In this document: in pieces, positions 42,597-49,821 of the stretch
Numbering within the stretch: position 1 is the first letter of the stretch
Layout: each line of letters starts with the position of its first letter
From: an uncultured Chloroflexales bacterium
GTDB taxonomy: Bacteria; Chloroflexota; Chloroflexia; Chloroflexales; Chloroflexaceae
Assembly: GCA_937902315.1 (NCBI GenBank)
Contig: CALGUG010000045.1
Location: 1 to 49,821, forward strand
Length of the DNA stretch: 49,821 nt
Direction: 5' to 3'
Notes under the pieces: generated by a model
Told to the model about the DNA's origin: nothing
Database searches by the model: none
Seen by the model: the letters and a program-made list of their open reading frames with translations, nothing else
Position numbers and translations under genes: made by a program

Positions 42597-43529
42597 ATGC
42601 CAAAACACTATCTTTCGGTCACGGATCTCAGCGACAAAGAAGCCGAAGCGCTTCTTAAGTTAGCACTCGAATTGAAGGCGGAATGGAAGAGCACGGGAAC
42701 GCACAAAGAGCAGCCTTTGCGCAACAAAACCATGGCGCTGGTGTTTGAAAAGCCCTCGTTGCGTACTCGTGTAGCATTTGAAGCGGGCATGAATCAGTTG
42801 GGCGGCAGCGCTTCCTATCTGGCGGCGCGCGATATCGATATGGGCGGTCGCGAGAGCGTGCCGGATGTCGCTCGTAACCTCAGCCGTTTCGTTCAGATTA
42901 TTTCGGCTCGCGTCTTCCGTCATGCCACCGTACAAGAGCTGGCTCGCTACAGCAGCGTTCCAGTCATTAACGCGCTGTGTGACCGAGAGCATCCCTGTCA
43001 GGTTTTGGCAGATATGCTGACCTTGCTCGAGAAGTATGGACGGCTCCAAGGTTTGACACTGTCCTATATCGGCGATGGCAATAATAATATGTGTCATTCT
43101 TTGTTATTGCTAGGTGCTATGCTAGGAGTGAACGTACAGGTTGGATGTCCTCAAGACTATCAGCCGGAGCCGGATATTTTGGAACAGGCCCATAAGATCG
43201 CTGCCGATCACGACTGTTCGATCACGGTGACGCGTTCGCCGCAGGAGGCGGTTCAAAAGGCCGATGCCGTTTATACTGATGTTTGGACGAGTATGGGCCA
43301 AGAGCACGAGCGTGCGCAACGCCTGCCCGTGTTTGCTCCCTATCAAGTGAACGCCGCACTTATGGGCGAGGCGCCGAAAGACGCTCTGTTTATGCACTGT
43401 CTTCCCGCCCACCGTGGTGAGGAAGTTACACCCGATGTGATCGATGGATCGCGTTCGGTGGTGTTCGACCAAGCCGAGAATCGTTTACATGTTCAAAAAG
43501 CGCTGGTTTTGACACTGCTTCAAAGCTAA
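42597..43529 (+). CDS. argF: Ornithine carbamoyltransferase
   Basis: 310 residues from the ATG at 42597 (TAGGA 6 nt upstream); an in-frame ATG 51 nt earlier would add an unlikely hydrophobic stretch. The carbamoyl-phosphate motif reads FEKPSLRTRVAFE (50-62), with Leu where most carbamoyltransferases have Thr or Gly. HPCQVLAD and the ornithine-side motif HCLPAHRGEEV are intact. The enzyme makes citrulline from ornithine and carbamoyl phosphate in arginine synthesis. It stands 90 nt after the helicase-loader gene without other arg genes, as is common in Chloroflexota. A catabolic or putrescine-type role is less likely given HCLPAHRG. Confidence 0.95.
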   Translation: MPKHYLSVTDLSDKEAEALLKLALELKAEWKSTGTHKEQPLRNKTMALVFEKPSLRTRVAFEAGMNQLGGSASYLAARDIDMGGRESVPDVARNLSRFVQIISARVFRHATVQELARYSSVPVINALCDREHPCQVLADMLTLLEKYGRLQGLTLSYIGDGNNNMCHSLLLLGAMLGVNVQVGCPQDYQPEPDILEQAHKIAADHDCSITVTRSPQEAVQKADAVYTDVWTSMGQEHERAQRLPVFAPYQVNAALMGEAPKDALFMHCLPAHRGEEVTPDVIDGSRSVVFDQAENRLHVQKALVLTLLQS

Positions 43530-43538
43530 TTTCATGCT

Positions 43539-43570
43539 ACTATGGAGAAAACGCACGTTTTCTCCATAGT
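43539..43570 (+). terminator. Near-perfect palindromic terminator after argF
   Basis: The 15-bp arms ACTATGGAGAAAACG / CGTTTTCTCCATAGT are exact and separated by only CA, 10 nt after the argF stop. The right arm contains TTTT, but no U-tract follows. This is a third example in the window of an unusually long, short-loop inverted repeat. Confidence 0.75.
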
Positions 43571-43654
43571 CATTACACTTATTCTTACGTCTCATCCAGT
43601 GCATCATCATAATAGGCTTGCAAAAGGGCGAATAAAGATTGTAGAATTGTAAGT

Positions 43655-43673
43655 ACAGATCTTTCAGATCTGT
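43655..43673. repeat. Short palindrome upstream of the TPR gene
   Basis: The arms ACAGATCT and AGATCTGT with loop TTC lie about 58 nt before the TPR start codon. It could be an operator or a leader hairpin; no promoter elements are recognised around it. Confidence 0.4.
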
Positions 43674-43730
43674 GGCACCATTTCATCGTTCAATATTCAA
43701 CCTTACAATGCTCAACTTGGAGTGACACTC

Positions 43731-46700
43731 ATGCCAGGCAACCGCGCTATTTATGATCGAGCGATGGACCAGAGCCGAGAGGCTTCACAGCAAGCGCGCT
43801 GGGACGACGCGCTCAAGAGCGCGGTACGCGCGTTAAACGAGTTCCCACAAGATGTTGAAGCACGTATCCTTGCCGCTGTCGCTCTCTTTAATACCGGAAA
43901 GTTTTCGCAATCGCTCCAGATCTTTGAGGAGCTGCGCGCGGCTGAGCCAAATAACCCGTTTTACCTCGAAAATATTGCTCGTAATCACGAACGTGCTGGG
44001 AATACGCGTGCTGCGGTTCAAGCCTATATCGATCTGGCTGCGCTGCATAGCGATCGCAAGCTGAACGCGAAGGTGATCGAGAGCCTGCGTTCGGTTTTGC
44101 GTCTGCAGCCGGATAACGACGAGCAGCGTTTGCGGCTCGCGAGCTTGCTCGAAGAAACAGGCGCTGGTGCGGCGGCTGGGGCAGAATACTTTATTTTGGC
44201 CCAGCATGCCCAGCAACAACGTCAGTTTGATACCGCCGCTGAATACGCTGAAAAAACCCTACGTTACGACCCCAATAGTCGCGAAGCTAAAGAATTCCTG
44301 ATCGCTTTGCGCCAGACTATGGCTTCGTCGATCAATGCGGAAGAGACGTTAGCGGCGAGTCGTCCCGAAGCTTTCACTCGTTCCCCCGGAATGACCAGCG
44401 GTCTACGCACCCAACAGGTGGCGATCGACAAGATCATTCAACAAGCTAACGAACAGCAGGCCAACGGCGATATCGACGGCGCAGTTCTAAACTATGAACG
44501 CGCAGTTGAAGCCGGAACCGAACGCAGCGATGTCTTCTACACGCTTGGTTTGATCTACCAAGAGCGTGGCGAGCATCAGAAGGCGGTCGATATGCTGCTT
44601 CGCGCTGTCGACGACCCAGAATACGCTCTTTCGACGCACTTCGCTTTGGGTACGTCGTATAAAGAGCTGGGCATGTTGAAAGAGGCGGCGGGCGAGTTTG
44701 AGCAGACGATCCGTTTAGTCGATCTTGAAACGATCGGCAAGGCCGAAGTCGATGAACTGATTCAGATGTATGAGAATGCTGCCTCGATCTACTCGCAGAT
44801 CGGCGATATCGCACGGGCAGCTTCGCTTTACTCGACCTTGGCGAGCTTCTTGCAGAGCAAGCGCTGGGGGCGCGATCGTGCCGCCGAATTTAATGCGCGT
44901 GCCAAAGAACTGGCCGAGCGGAATATGTTCGATAAGCTGCGCACGCTGGGCACAGGCGCACTGCCGGTCATACCCGAAGAGCCTGTCGAACCGGCCCCGC
45001 AGCCCGAGGCCATGCCTTCGACCTGGGGCAAGATCCGCCCGATCACCGACTTCTTGCGCCCCAACAGCAATACCGAGAGCGGCGATGATCTGTTGGAGCA
45101 AGATCCGGGCTTTGCACCGGTTGCCCCCGAACCGCCAGATCCGCTAGAGGCGCTTGAGAGTCTGCCTCCGGCTCAGCCGACCTTTGCTCCGGTGACCAAG
45201 CTGAATACCAGCGGCTTGTCGGAACAAGTCGAGCGCTGGGTGTTGGCTAGCGAGCGCTATATCGAACAGGGTTTGCTGGAAGCGGCCTTGGATGCCTGTC
45301 TGGAAGTCATTAACCTTGACGTCGAATACTTCCCCATTCACCTGCGAATCGGCGAGATCTACGAGCGACAAGGGCGCATCAATGAGGCCTTGGTCAAGTA
45401 TCAGCTCTTGATCGATACCTTGATGGTGCGTGGCGAATCGGAAGAGGCTATCAACGTTTACTACCGCTTGATCGAGCATTCGCCCGATACGATCAACGCT
45501 CGCTCGCGCTTGGCCGAGCTACTGCGCAACGCCAACCGTATAGAAGAGGCGGCCGAGCAGATGAGCATCGTAGCCAGCTCGTATTTCCGCTTGGGCCAGA
45601 CCAACCGAGCGTTAGAAGAGTATCGCCGTTTGATCCAGTGGGCACCTAAGTCGAAAGATCTGCATACTCAGTACGGTCAAGCGCTTTTGAAGCTTGAACG
45701 CTACGAGGCGGCGTTAGTCGAATTCCGACGTGCTTTAGAGCTGGGTGCCAACGATGCGGCCTCGATCGCACGACTCAACATAACCATGGTTTTGATCGGC
45801 GAAGAGCCGCAGATGATCTGGGACTCGTTCGCCAGTATTTTGAACCAAAGCAAAGCTCAACCCCAACTGTCGGGCGAGGTGCAGGCCGAATATCGCAGCG
45901 CCTTGCTGATCGAAGATCACCCCTTGTTGCACTATCTCTTGGCGATTGTGCAACAGCATTGTGATCAGCATCAGTCGGCCCTGATGGAGCTTGAACAGGC
46001 CGAGGTCTTGTTGCAAGATGCTGCAAGCGCTATTCTGCCCCAGGTTTTGGTTCACCAAGCCATGGCTGATAGCTATATCGCGCTGGGTGAAGCTGAAGCG
46101 GCCTTGGATCAACTGCGCAAAGGTCAGGCAGTCGCCGGACAAGCTACCTTTACTCCGGCTAACAAGTATAGTTTTGCTACGCCGCTCAGCCGAGGCGACT
46201 TGGTGCGCCGCATGGCCGAGGCCTATGCTGCTGTCGATGATCTCAAGGGGGCTGAAGAAGCGCTCTTGGAGGCCAAGCGGCTGCTGCCTTACGACCGCGC
46301 AGTCTATACCAAACTGGCCGATGTCTACTTCCGCCAAGGCAACCTGCAAGAGGCACTTACCCAGTTGAACGATCTGGCGACGCATTACGAAGAGCGCCAA
46401 GATCTTGATAAGGCGCTCGAAACGCTGGAATATGGCTTGCGTTTGGCGCCGAGCAATGTGGCCCTAAATGACCGCTATGCCAATATGCTGATCCGACGCG
46501 GCTTCTTAGATAAGGGTGTTGAGCACCTGATGCGCGTGGCCGATCTGCAGCGCAAAGCCAACCAACTCAAAGATGCGGTCAAGTCGCTTCAACGGGCGGC
46601 TGATATCCATTGGACCTTGTCGCAACACGATAAAGCTCAAGAGGTCTACGATAAGATCCTCCATATCGCGCCCAACGATATCGAGGCACGCCAATGGCTA

Positions 46701-47048
46701 TCGTTTATGCATACGCTGGCCTTCCGCACGGCTGATGCGATCGCCGAAAAGAAGCAGATCGCTCGGATCTTTGCCAAACAGCGCGATTACGACAGTGCGA
46801 TCGCTGAGTTGCACCAGATCATCGCGCTCGACCAGAAAGATCTGGAAGCCTACTATATGTGGGGCGATATGTTAATGCGGCGCGAAGAATATGGGCAAGC
46901 CGTGCAGTTATACAATCGTATGTTGAAGATGGAAGGCGTCGAAATTCCTCGACTCGAGGCGTTACGAGCCGCCGCCAGTCGTATGCTCCAGCTTCAGCAA
47001 GCAACCCGAAACGCCCAAGGACAACAACAACAACAGCAGCAACAATAA
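43731..47048 (+). CDS. Large tetratricopeptide-repeat protein
   Basis: 1105 residues from the ATG at 43731 (GGAG 8 nt upstream). TPR helices fill the protein in two blocks: about 10-410 (ALKSAVRALNEFPQDVEARI, GDIDGAVLNYERAVEAG) and 490-1090 (AALDACLEVINLDVEYFPIH, GNLQEALTQLNDLATHYEE). They are separated by a Pro/Glu-rich linker (about 425-480). It ends in a run of Gln (QGQ then eight Q). There is no signal peptide or membrane segment, so it is a cytoplasmic scaffold. It is followed by a hairpin and then cdaA. Partners are unknown; scaffold roles in envelope or cyclic-dinucleotide signalling are possible from context only. Confidence 0.88.
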   Translation: MPGNRAIYDRAMDQSREASQQARWDDALKSAVRALNEFPQDVEARILAAVALFNTGKFSQSLQIFEELRAAEPNNPFYLENIARNHERAGNTRAAVQAYIDLAALHSDRKLNAKVIESLRSVLRLQPDNDEQRLRLASLLEETGAGAAAGAEYFILAQHAQQQRQFDTAAEYAEKTLRYDPNSREAKEFLIALRQTMASSINAEETLAASRPEAFTRSPGMTSGLRTQQVAIDKIIQQANEQQANGDIDGAVLNYERAVEAGTERSDVFYTLGLIYQERGEHQKAVDMLLRAVDDPEYALSTHFALGTSYKELGMLKEAAGEFEQTIRLVDLETIGKAEVDELIQMYENAASIYSQIGDIARAASLYSTLASFLQSKRWGRDRAAEFNARAKELAERNMFDKLRTLGTGALPVIPEEPVEPAPQPEAMPSTWGKIRPITDFLRPNSNTESGDDLLEQDPGFAPVAPEPPDPLEALESLPPAQPTFAPVTKLNTSGLSEQVERWVLASERYIEQGLLEAALDACLEVINLDVEYFPIHLRIGEIYERQGRINEALVKYQLLIDTLMVRGESEEAINVYYRLIEHSPDTINARSRLAELLRNANRIEEAAEQMSIVASSYFRLGQTNRALEEYRRLIQWAPKSKDLHTQYGQALLKLERYEAALVEFRRALELGANDAASIARLNITMVLIGEEPQMIWDSFASILNQSKAQPQLSGEVQAEYRSALLIEDHPLLHYLLAIVQQHCDQHQSALMELEQAEVLLQDAASAILPQVLVHQAMADSYIALGEAEAALDQLRKGQAVAGQATFTPANKYSFATPLSRGDLVRRMAEAYAAVDDLKGAEEALLEAKRLLPYDRAVYTKLADVYFRQGNLQEALTQLNDLATHYEERQDLDKALETLEYGLRLAPSNVALNDRYANMLIRRGFLDKGVEHLMRVADLQRKANQLKDAVKSLQRAADIHWTLSQHDKAQEVYDKILHIAPNDIEARQWLSFMHTLAFRTADAIAEKKQIARIFAKQRDYDSAIAELHQIIALDQKDLEAYYMWGDMLMRREEYGQAVQLYNRMLKMEGVEIPRLEALRAAASRMLQLQQATRNAQGQQQQQQQQ

Positions 47049-47059
47049 TGCTGATACAG

Positions 47060-47109
47060 ATACGGGCCGTTCTATCAGGCAGATATCAGGCTTGAAACGG
47101 CCCGTATCA
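47060..47109 (+). terminator. Long-stem hairpin between the TPR gene and cdaA
   Basis: The perfect 13-bp arms GATACGGGCCGTT / AACGGCCCGTATC flank a 24-nt loop, starting 11 nt after the TPR stop. There is no U-tract (ATGTATC follows). It is probably a terminator or processing site; it could also modulate read-through into cdaA. Confidence 0.65.
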
Positions 47110-47154
47110 TGTATCATGGAGATGATTGTCCTTCGAGTTATCGTTTGAGAGCTT

Positions 47155-47967
47155 ATGCCCGATCTATTGCGACTATGGAGCCGCCTGCATCAACTATCAG
47201 ACCCTCTTGTTCTTCTTGACATCTTACTGGTCGCTCTACTCTTCTTTTGGCTGCTTGGTGTTATTCGTGGTACACGTGCAGTCCAACTCTTGCGTGGTAT
47301 TGGGGTCGTGCTCGCGATCGTGCTTGTCTTGAGTACTGTTGAGCGCTTAGAGACGTTGCGGTGGTTATTACAAACAATTCAGCCGGCCCTCTTTGTATCT
47401 ATTCCGATTCTGTTTCAACCAGAGCTTCGGCGTGCACTAGAGACGCTAGGTCGTACCAGCGATCTCTTTAGCCGCCCTTTTGGTGGAGGCAATCGATCGG
47501 AACTGATCGAAACCATCAATGTTGTGAGCCGTGCTGCGACTCAGCTTTCGCAGCAGGGCATCGGCGCATTAATGGTGATCGAGCGCGAGACAGGCTTACA
47601 AGAGCACGCCGACCGTGGCGTGACGATCGACTCACGCCTGGCTGGCCCTCTATTGCTCAATATCTTTTATCCTAATTCGCCATTGCACGACATGGCGGTG
47701 CTGATTCGCGGCAATCGCATTTTGGCCGCGAATGTTGTGCTTCCTTTGAGTGAAGATGTGATTGGTCAGCGCCGTTATGGTACACGCCATCGCGCAGCCA
47801 AAGGTATAACTGAACAATCAGATGCGATCGCAGTTGTCGTTTCGGAAGAGACGGGCGCGATCTCGTTGATGAATGACGGGCGTATGGTAAGCTATTTGAA
47901 TGAAAATCGTTTGCGACATATGTTGGCAGGTTTACTCAAAGTGTCGTTGGACGATAACCATAAATGA
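47155..47967 (+). CDS. cdaA: Diadenylate cyclase CdaA (DisA_N domain), variant DGA motif
   Basis: A 270-residue membrane-bound c-di-AMP synthase of the CdaA type. Two to three hydrophobic segments occupy residues 18-36, 48-60 and about 76-90. The cyclase domain (95-250) has the RHR motif intact in GTRHRAA (209-215). The first catalytic motif reads LHDMAV (177-182), where most diadenylate cyclases have DGA: the metal-binding Asp is kept but Gly is Met. The gene overlaps the YbbR-domain gene by 4 nt (ATGA), the usual CdaA-CdaR arrangement. The product c-di-AMP controls osmolyte uptake and wall homeostasis. Whether the Met variant is fully active is uncertain. Confidence 0.92.
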   Translation: MPDLLRLWSRLHQLSDPLVLLDILLVALLFFWLLGVIRGTRAVQLLRGIGVVLAIVLVLSTVERLETLRWLLQTIQPALFVSIPILFQPELRRALETLGRTSDLFSRPFGGGNRSELIETINVVSRAATQLSQQGIGALMVIERETGLQEHADRGVTIDSRLAGPLLLNIFYPNSPLHDMAVLIRGNRILAANVVLPLSEDVIGQRRYGTRHRAAKGITEQSDAIAVVVSEETGAISLMNDGRMVSYLNENRLRHMLAGLLKVSLDDNHK

Positions 47968-49544
47968 TGATGATACGTTGGTTTCGCTCCACAGGTCTGC
48001 GTGCATTACTGGCTTTGGGCCTAAGCTTGGCTCTTTGGATCTTCGTATCGTTTAGCGAAAATCCCGATAAAAGCAGTTCATTTGAGGGTGTACCCGTATC
48101 AGCTCATTCGCTTGCGCCGGGTTTGGTGATCGTCGATACAAATGGATTGCCGCGTACCAGCCTGCCATCGGTGAACATTACCGTGCTGGCTGATCAACAA
48201 ACCTTAGCCAACAATGTCCAGTCTGATGATATTCGGGCCTACATCGATCTGTACGATGTCGGGGCCGGCGAGCATGTTTTGCCGGTTCAAGCCAGTGTTG
48301 AACGGCTTGACCTGCGCAATTTGACGATCTCTGAGATCACGCCGAGTAATATCGCTGTTCGACTGGAACAACTGATTACAACCACTATTCCGATTACGGT
48401 TTCGGTTCAAGGTAATCTGCCTTTTAGCTTCGAACGCGGGCAGCCCCAAATCAGCGAGAACGGCCAGCCGATCACCCAAACGCTGGTTACTGGCCCGCAA
48501 GGGCGTGTTTCGCAGGTAACAAGCGTGCGAGCTGTGGCGAATATCGAGCAGTTGCGAGCCGACTATACCTCGCTGGTCTCGTTGCAAGCGCTCGACGAGC
48601 AAGGTATGTTGGTCGAAGGTGTCTCGATTATTCCCAGCCAAGTGAGTGTGCGAATCCCGATTCGCTCGGTAGCGGGCTTGCGACGTGTAGCGGTGCTCGG
48701 CCAAGTGACGGGTTATCCCGCCTCGGGCTATGTGATCAGCTCGATCAGCAGCGACCCGCAATTGGTCAACCTCACGGGTAGCTCGGGGCCGCTCGATGCC
48801 GTCAGCGAGATTCAAACCGAGGTGATCGATATTACAGGCATCACCTCTAGCATCACGCGCGAGGTGGGCTTGATCATTCCGAGTGGCACATCGTTGCAGG
48901 TCGGTCAGCCATCGCGGGTAGTGGTAACGATCGAAGTCGAACGCCTGACGCGACCCTTCTCGGTACGTCTGCCGATACCGGTTCAGGCCACCAATCTGTC
49001 AGCGGGCTTGCTGTTCAGCGCATCGCCAGCTACGGTCGAGGTGACGCTTGCAGGAAGCGAAGCGGCGCTGAGCCAGCTCGCGAGCTCACCGCTGCAGGCA
49101 ACGGTTGATCTCACTGGTCTGGGTGGGGGTACCTATGTGCGCCAGCCGAGCATCGCCCTGCCAGATGGCGTTCAGATCGTCGGCGGTATTCCAAATGTTA
49201 CTGTGAGTTTGCGGTCGCAAGTTGTGCCTACCGCTCAGCCAGATCAGCCCGATGACTCTGATGAGGGGCCGACGCCAACGCCGACCACGGGCGCTCAAAC
49301 CAGCCCAACACAGCCACCCGCTGTTGAGCCAACCGTTACACCGGTGCCGCCAACGGCAACAACCACGACGGATACAGACCCAGTTCCGCCTACAGAGACA
49401 ACTTCAACGGAAGCGCGTGGGCCAGAGCCGCCCACGCCTACCAACGAAATCGCGTTGATGCCAACGACGATGGTGCCTTCCGAGCCATCGTCGTTGCCAA
49501 CCGAGCCGCCCATCCACCCCTCGTTGACCGTAAGCCTCGATTGA
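47964..49544 (+). CDS. ybbR: YbbR-domain protein (CdaR-like) with Pro/Thr tail
   Basis: A 526-residue protein with one N-terminal membrane helix (13-30, ALLALGLSLALWIFVSF) and the rest extracytoplasmic. About four YbbR repeats span residues 37-420, for example VPVSAHSLAPGLVIVD and IPITVSVQGNLPF. The last 100 residues are a Pro/Thr/Glu-rich tail that is not typical of Firmicute CdaR. In Firmicutes CdaR modulates CdaA; the ATGA overlap here supports the same pairing. The tail may cross or bind the envelope. Unlike the classic cdaA-cdaR-glmM operon, no glmM follows; a terminator ends the unit. Confidence 0.92.
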   Translation: MMMIRWFRSTGLRALLALGLSLALWIFVSFSENPDKSSSFEGVPVSAHSLAPGLVIVDTNGLPRTSLPSVNITVLADQQTLANNVQSDDIRAYIDLYDVGAGEHVLPVQASVERLDLRNLTISEITPSNIAVRLEQLITTTIPITVSVQGNLPFSFERGQPQISENGQPITQTLVTGPQGRVSQVTSVRAVANIEQLRADYTSLVSLQALDEQGMLVEGVSIIPSQVSVRIPIRSVAGLRRVAVLGQVTGYPASGYVISSISSDPQLVNLTGSSGPLDAVSEIQTEVIDITGITSSITREVGLIIPSGTSLQVGQPSRVVVTIEVERLTRPFSVRLPIPVQATNLSAGLLFSASPATVEVTLAGSEAALSQLASSPLQATVDLTGLGGGTYVRQPSIALPDGVQIVGGIPNVTVSLRSQVVPTAQPDQPDDSDEGPTPTPTTGAQTSPTQPPAVEPTVTPVPPTATTTTDTDPVPPTETTSTEARGPEPPTPTNEIALMPTTMVPSEPSSLPTEPPIHPSLTVSLD

Positions 49545-49571
49545 GAGCCGCACAAGAAGGCTCTTTTTTTA
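49544..49571 (+). terminator. Terminator of the TPR-cdaA-ybbR region
   Basis: The stem AGAGCC / GGCTCT with a 9-nt loop is followed by seven T. It begins at the last base of the ybbR stop codon. Confidence 0.88.
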
Positions 49572-49584
49572 TGCCTTTGGCCAT

Positions 49585-49670
49585 ACGGCGGCAAGGTCTT
49601 TAGCCCCCATTCGCTGCTTGGCGCGTCCGCCTACGGCTATCAAATCACCGCCCAGCCATTCAGGCTGTCA
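49585..49670 (-). repeat. MITE-like element, partial copy H
   Basis: The core in reverse orientation (CGCGTCCGCCTACGGCTA, near 49622) is preceded by GCGGCAAGGTC ... TTCGCTGCTTGG, similar to the matching arm of copy C. Beyond GCCCAGCC the similarity fades, and no terminal repeats are seen. Confidence 0.65.
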
Positions 49671-49720
49671 AGCTGTTCGCTGCCTTCATTGCGACCTTCC
49701 TAAAGAGCACAGAACGCGGA

Positions 49721-49763
49721 GATGTTGTATGCGATTTCGCGTAGCGAAATCGCATACAACATC
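49721..49763. repeat. Perfect 20-bp inverted repeat with 3-nt loop
   Basis: The left arm begins GATGTTGTATGCG and the right arm ends CGCATACAACATC, exact over 20 bp around the loop GTA. The right arm runs directly into the REP-like repeat, whose first bases (GCATACAACATC) are part of it, so the hairpin is an inverted extension of that repeat. Confidence 0.88.
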
Positions 49764-49821
49764 AATATTCACCCCCTCGCCCGCAGTGCGGGAGAGGGGG
49801 CCGGGGGGTGAGGGCAGATAA
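49752..49821 (+). repeat. REP-like repeat copy at the right edge
   Basis: The last 70 bp match 261-329 almost exactly, including the CCCTC-G-CCCGC-AGT-GCGGG-A-GAGGG hairpin and the GTGAGGGCAGATAA end, in the same orientation. The 67-codon ORF here is repeat sequence, not a gene. Confidence 0.85.

Noticed and set aside
45735..46400. A 221-codon antisense frame within the TPR gene
   Set aside because: It is opposite conserved TPR helices, with no ribosome site and no recognisable domain.

Overview
The window looks like chromosomal DNA of a Chloroflexota bacterium, class Chloroflexia, most like a Herpetosiphon-type organism. This is an inference from gene content and about 50% GC, not from a marker gene. 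The supporting traits are a giant multi-GAF kinase, GT4-rich exopolysaccharide genes, secreted proteins with Pro/Thr tails and a YLP[LMF][IV] motif, adjacent DnaD- and DnaC-like genes, a fused sat-cysC, and a diadenylate cyclase followed by a YbbR gene. There is no rRNA, tRNA, CRISPR array, prophage or transposase gene in the window.

Layout. (1) 1-500: a cluster of dispersed repeats. (2) 560-13107, minus strand: a hexapeptide-repeat putative sugar nucleotidyltransferase, a response regulator with a degenerate GGDEF domain, then after a hairpin a 3004-residue soluble histidine kinase with about 15 GAF domains. The kinase overlaps by 4 nt an alpha/beta-hydrolase whose nucleophilic Ser is Gly. 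(3) 14386-18232, minus strand: a four-gene sugar-oxidation operon (SMP-30 lactonase, TIM-barrel isomerase, SDR, MDR without the usual zinc cysteines). (4) 18233-19549: a long intergenic tract, AT-rich in its middle. (5) 19550-30669, plus strand: an exopolysaccharide cluster with a GT2, four GT4 enzymes, two multi-spanning membrane proteins, a flippase, a small membrane protein and a propeller-like protein. (6) 30816-38040: three secreted proteins (a cohesin-like/dockerin/CSLREA/beta-helix protein, a Pro/Thr-linker protein with a lectin-like domain, and a beta-helix protein). (7) 38809-43529: sat-cysC, the DnaD/DnaC-like pair, and argF. (8) 43731-49544: a large TPR protein, then cdaA and ybbR. 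(9) 49545-49821: repeats matching those at the left edge.

How the genes may work together. The EPS cluster plausibly builds lipid-linked glycans on the cytoplasmic face, flips them, and is followed by secreted beta-helix and lectin-like proteins that could bind or trim the polymer. Sat-CysC next door makes PAPS; it could serve ordinary sulfur assimilation or glycan sulfation, but no sulfotransferase is visible here. The kinase, regulator and pseudo-hydrolase look like a sensory module. CdaA and YbbR form a c-di-AMP synthase and regulator pair.

The least expected signal is a family of 156-159 bp intergenic elements with terminal inverted repeats AAATCCGCTT/AAGCGGATTT and a conserved core TAGCCGTAGGCGGACGCG. 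There are five near full-length and two partial copies, none with a coding gene. A second, hairpin-forming repeat sits at both window edges. In addition there are three near-perfect short-loop palindromes, one of them a 40-bp palindrome with no loop.
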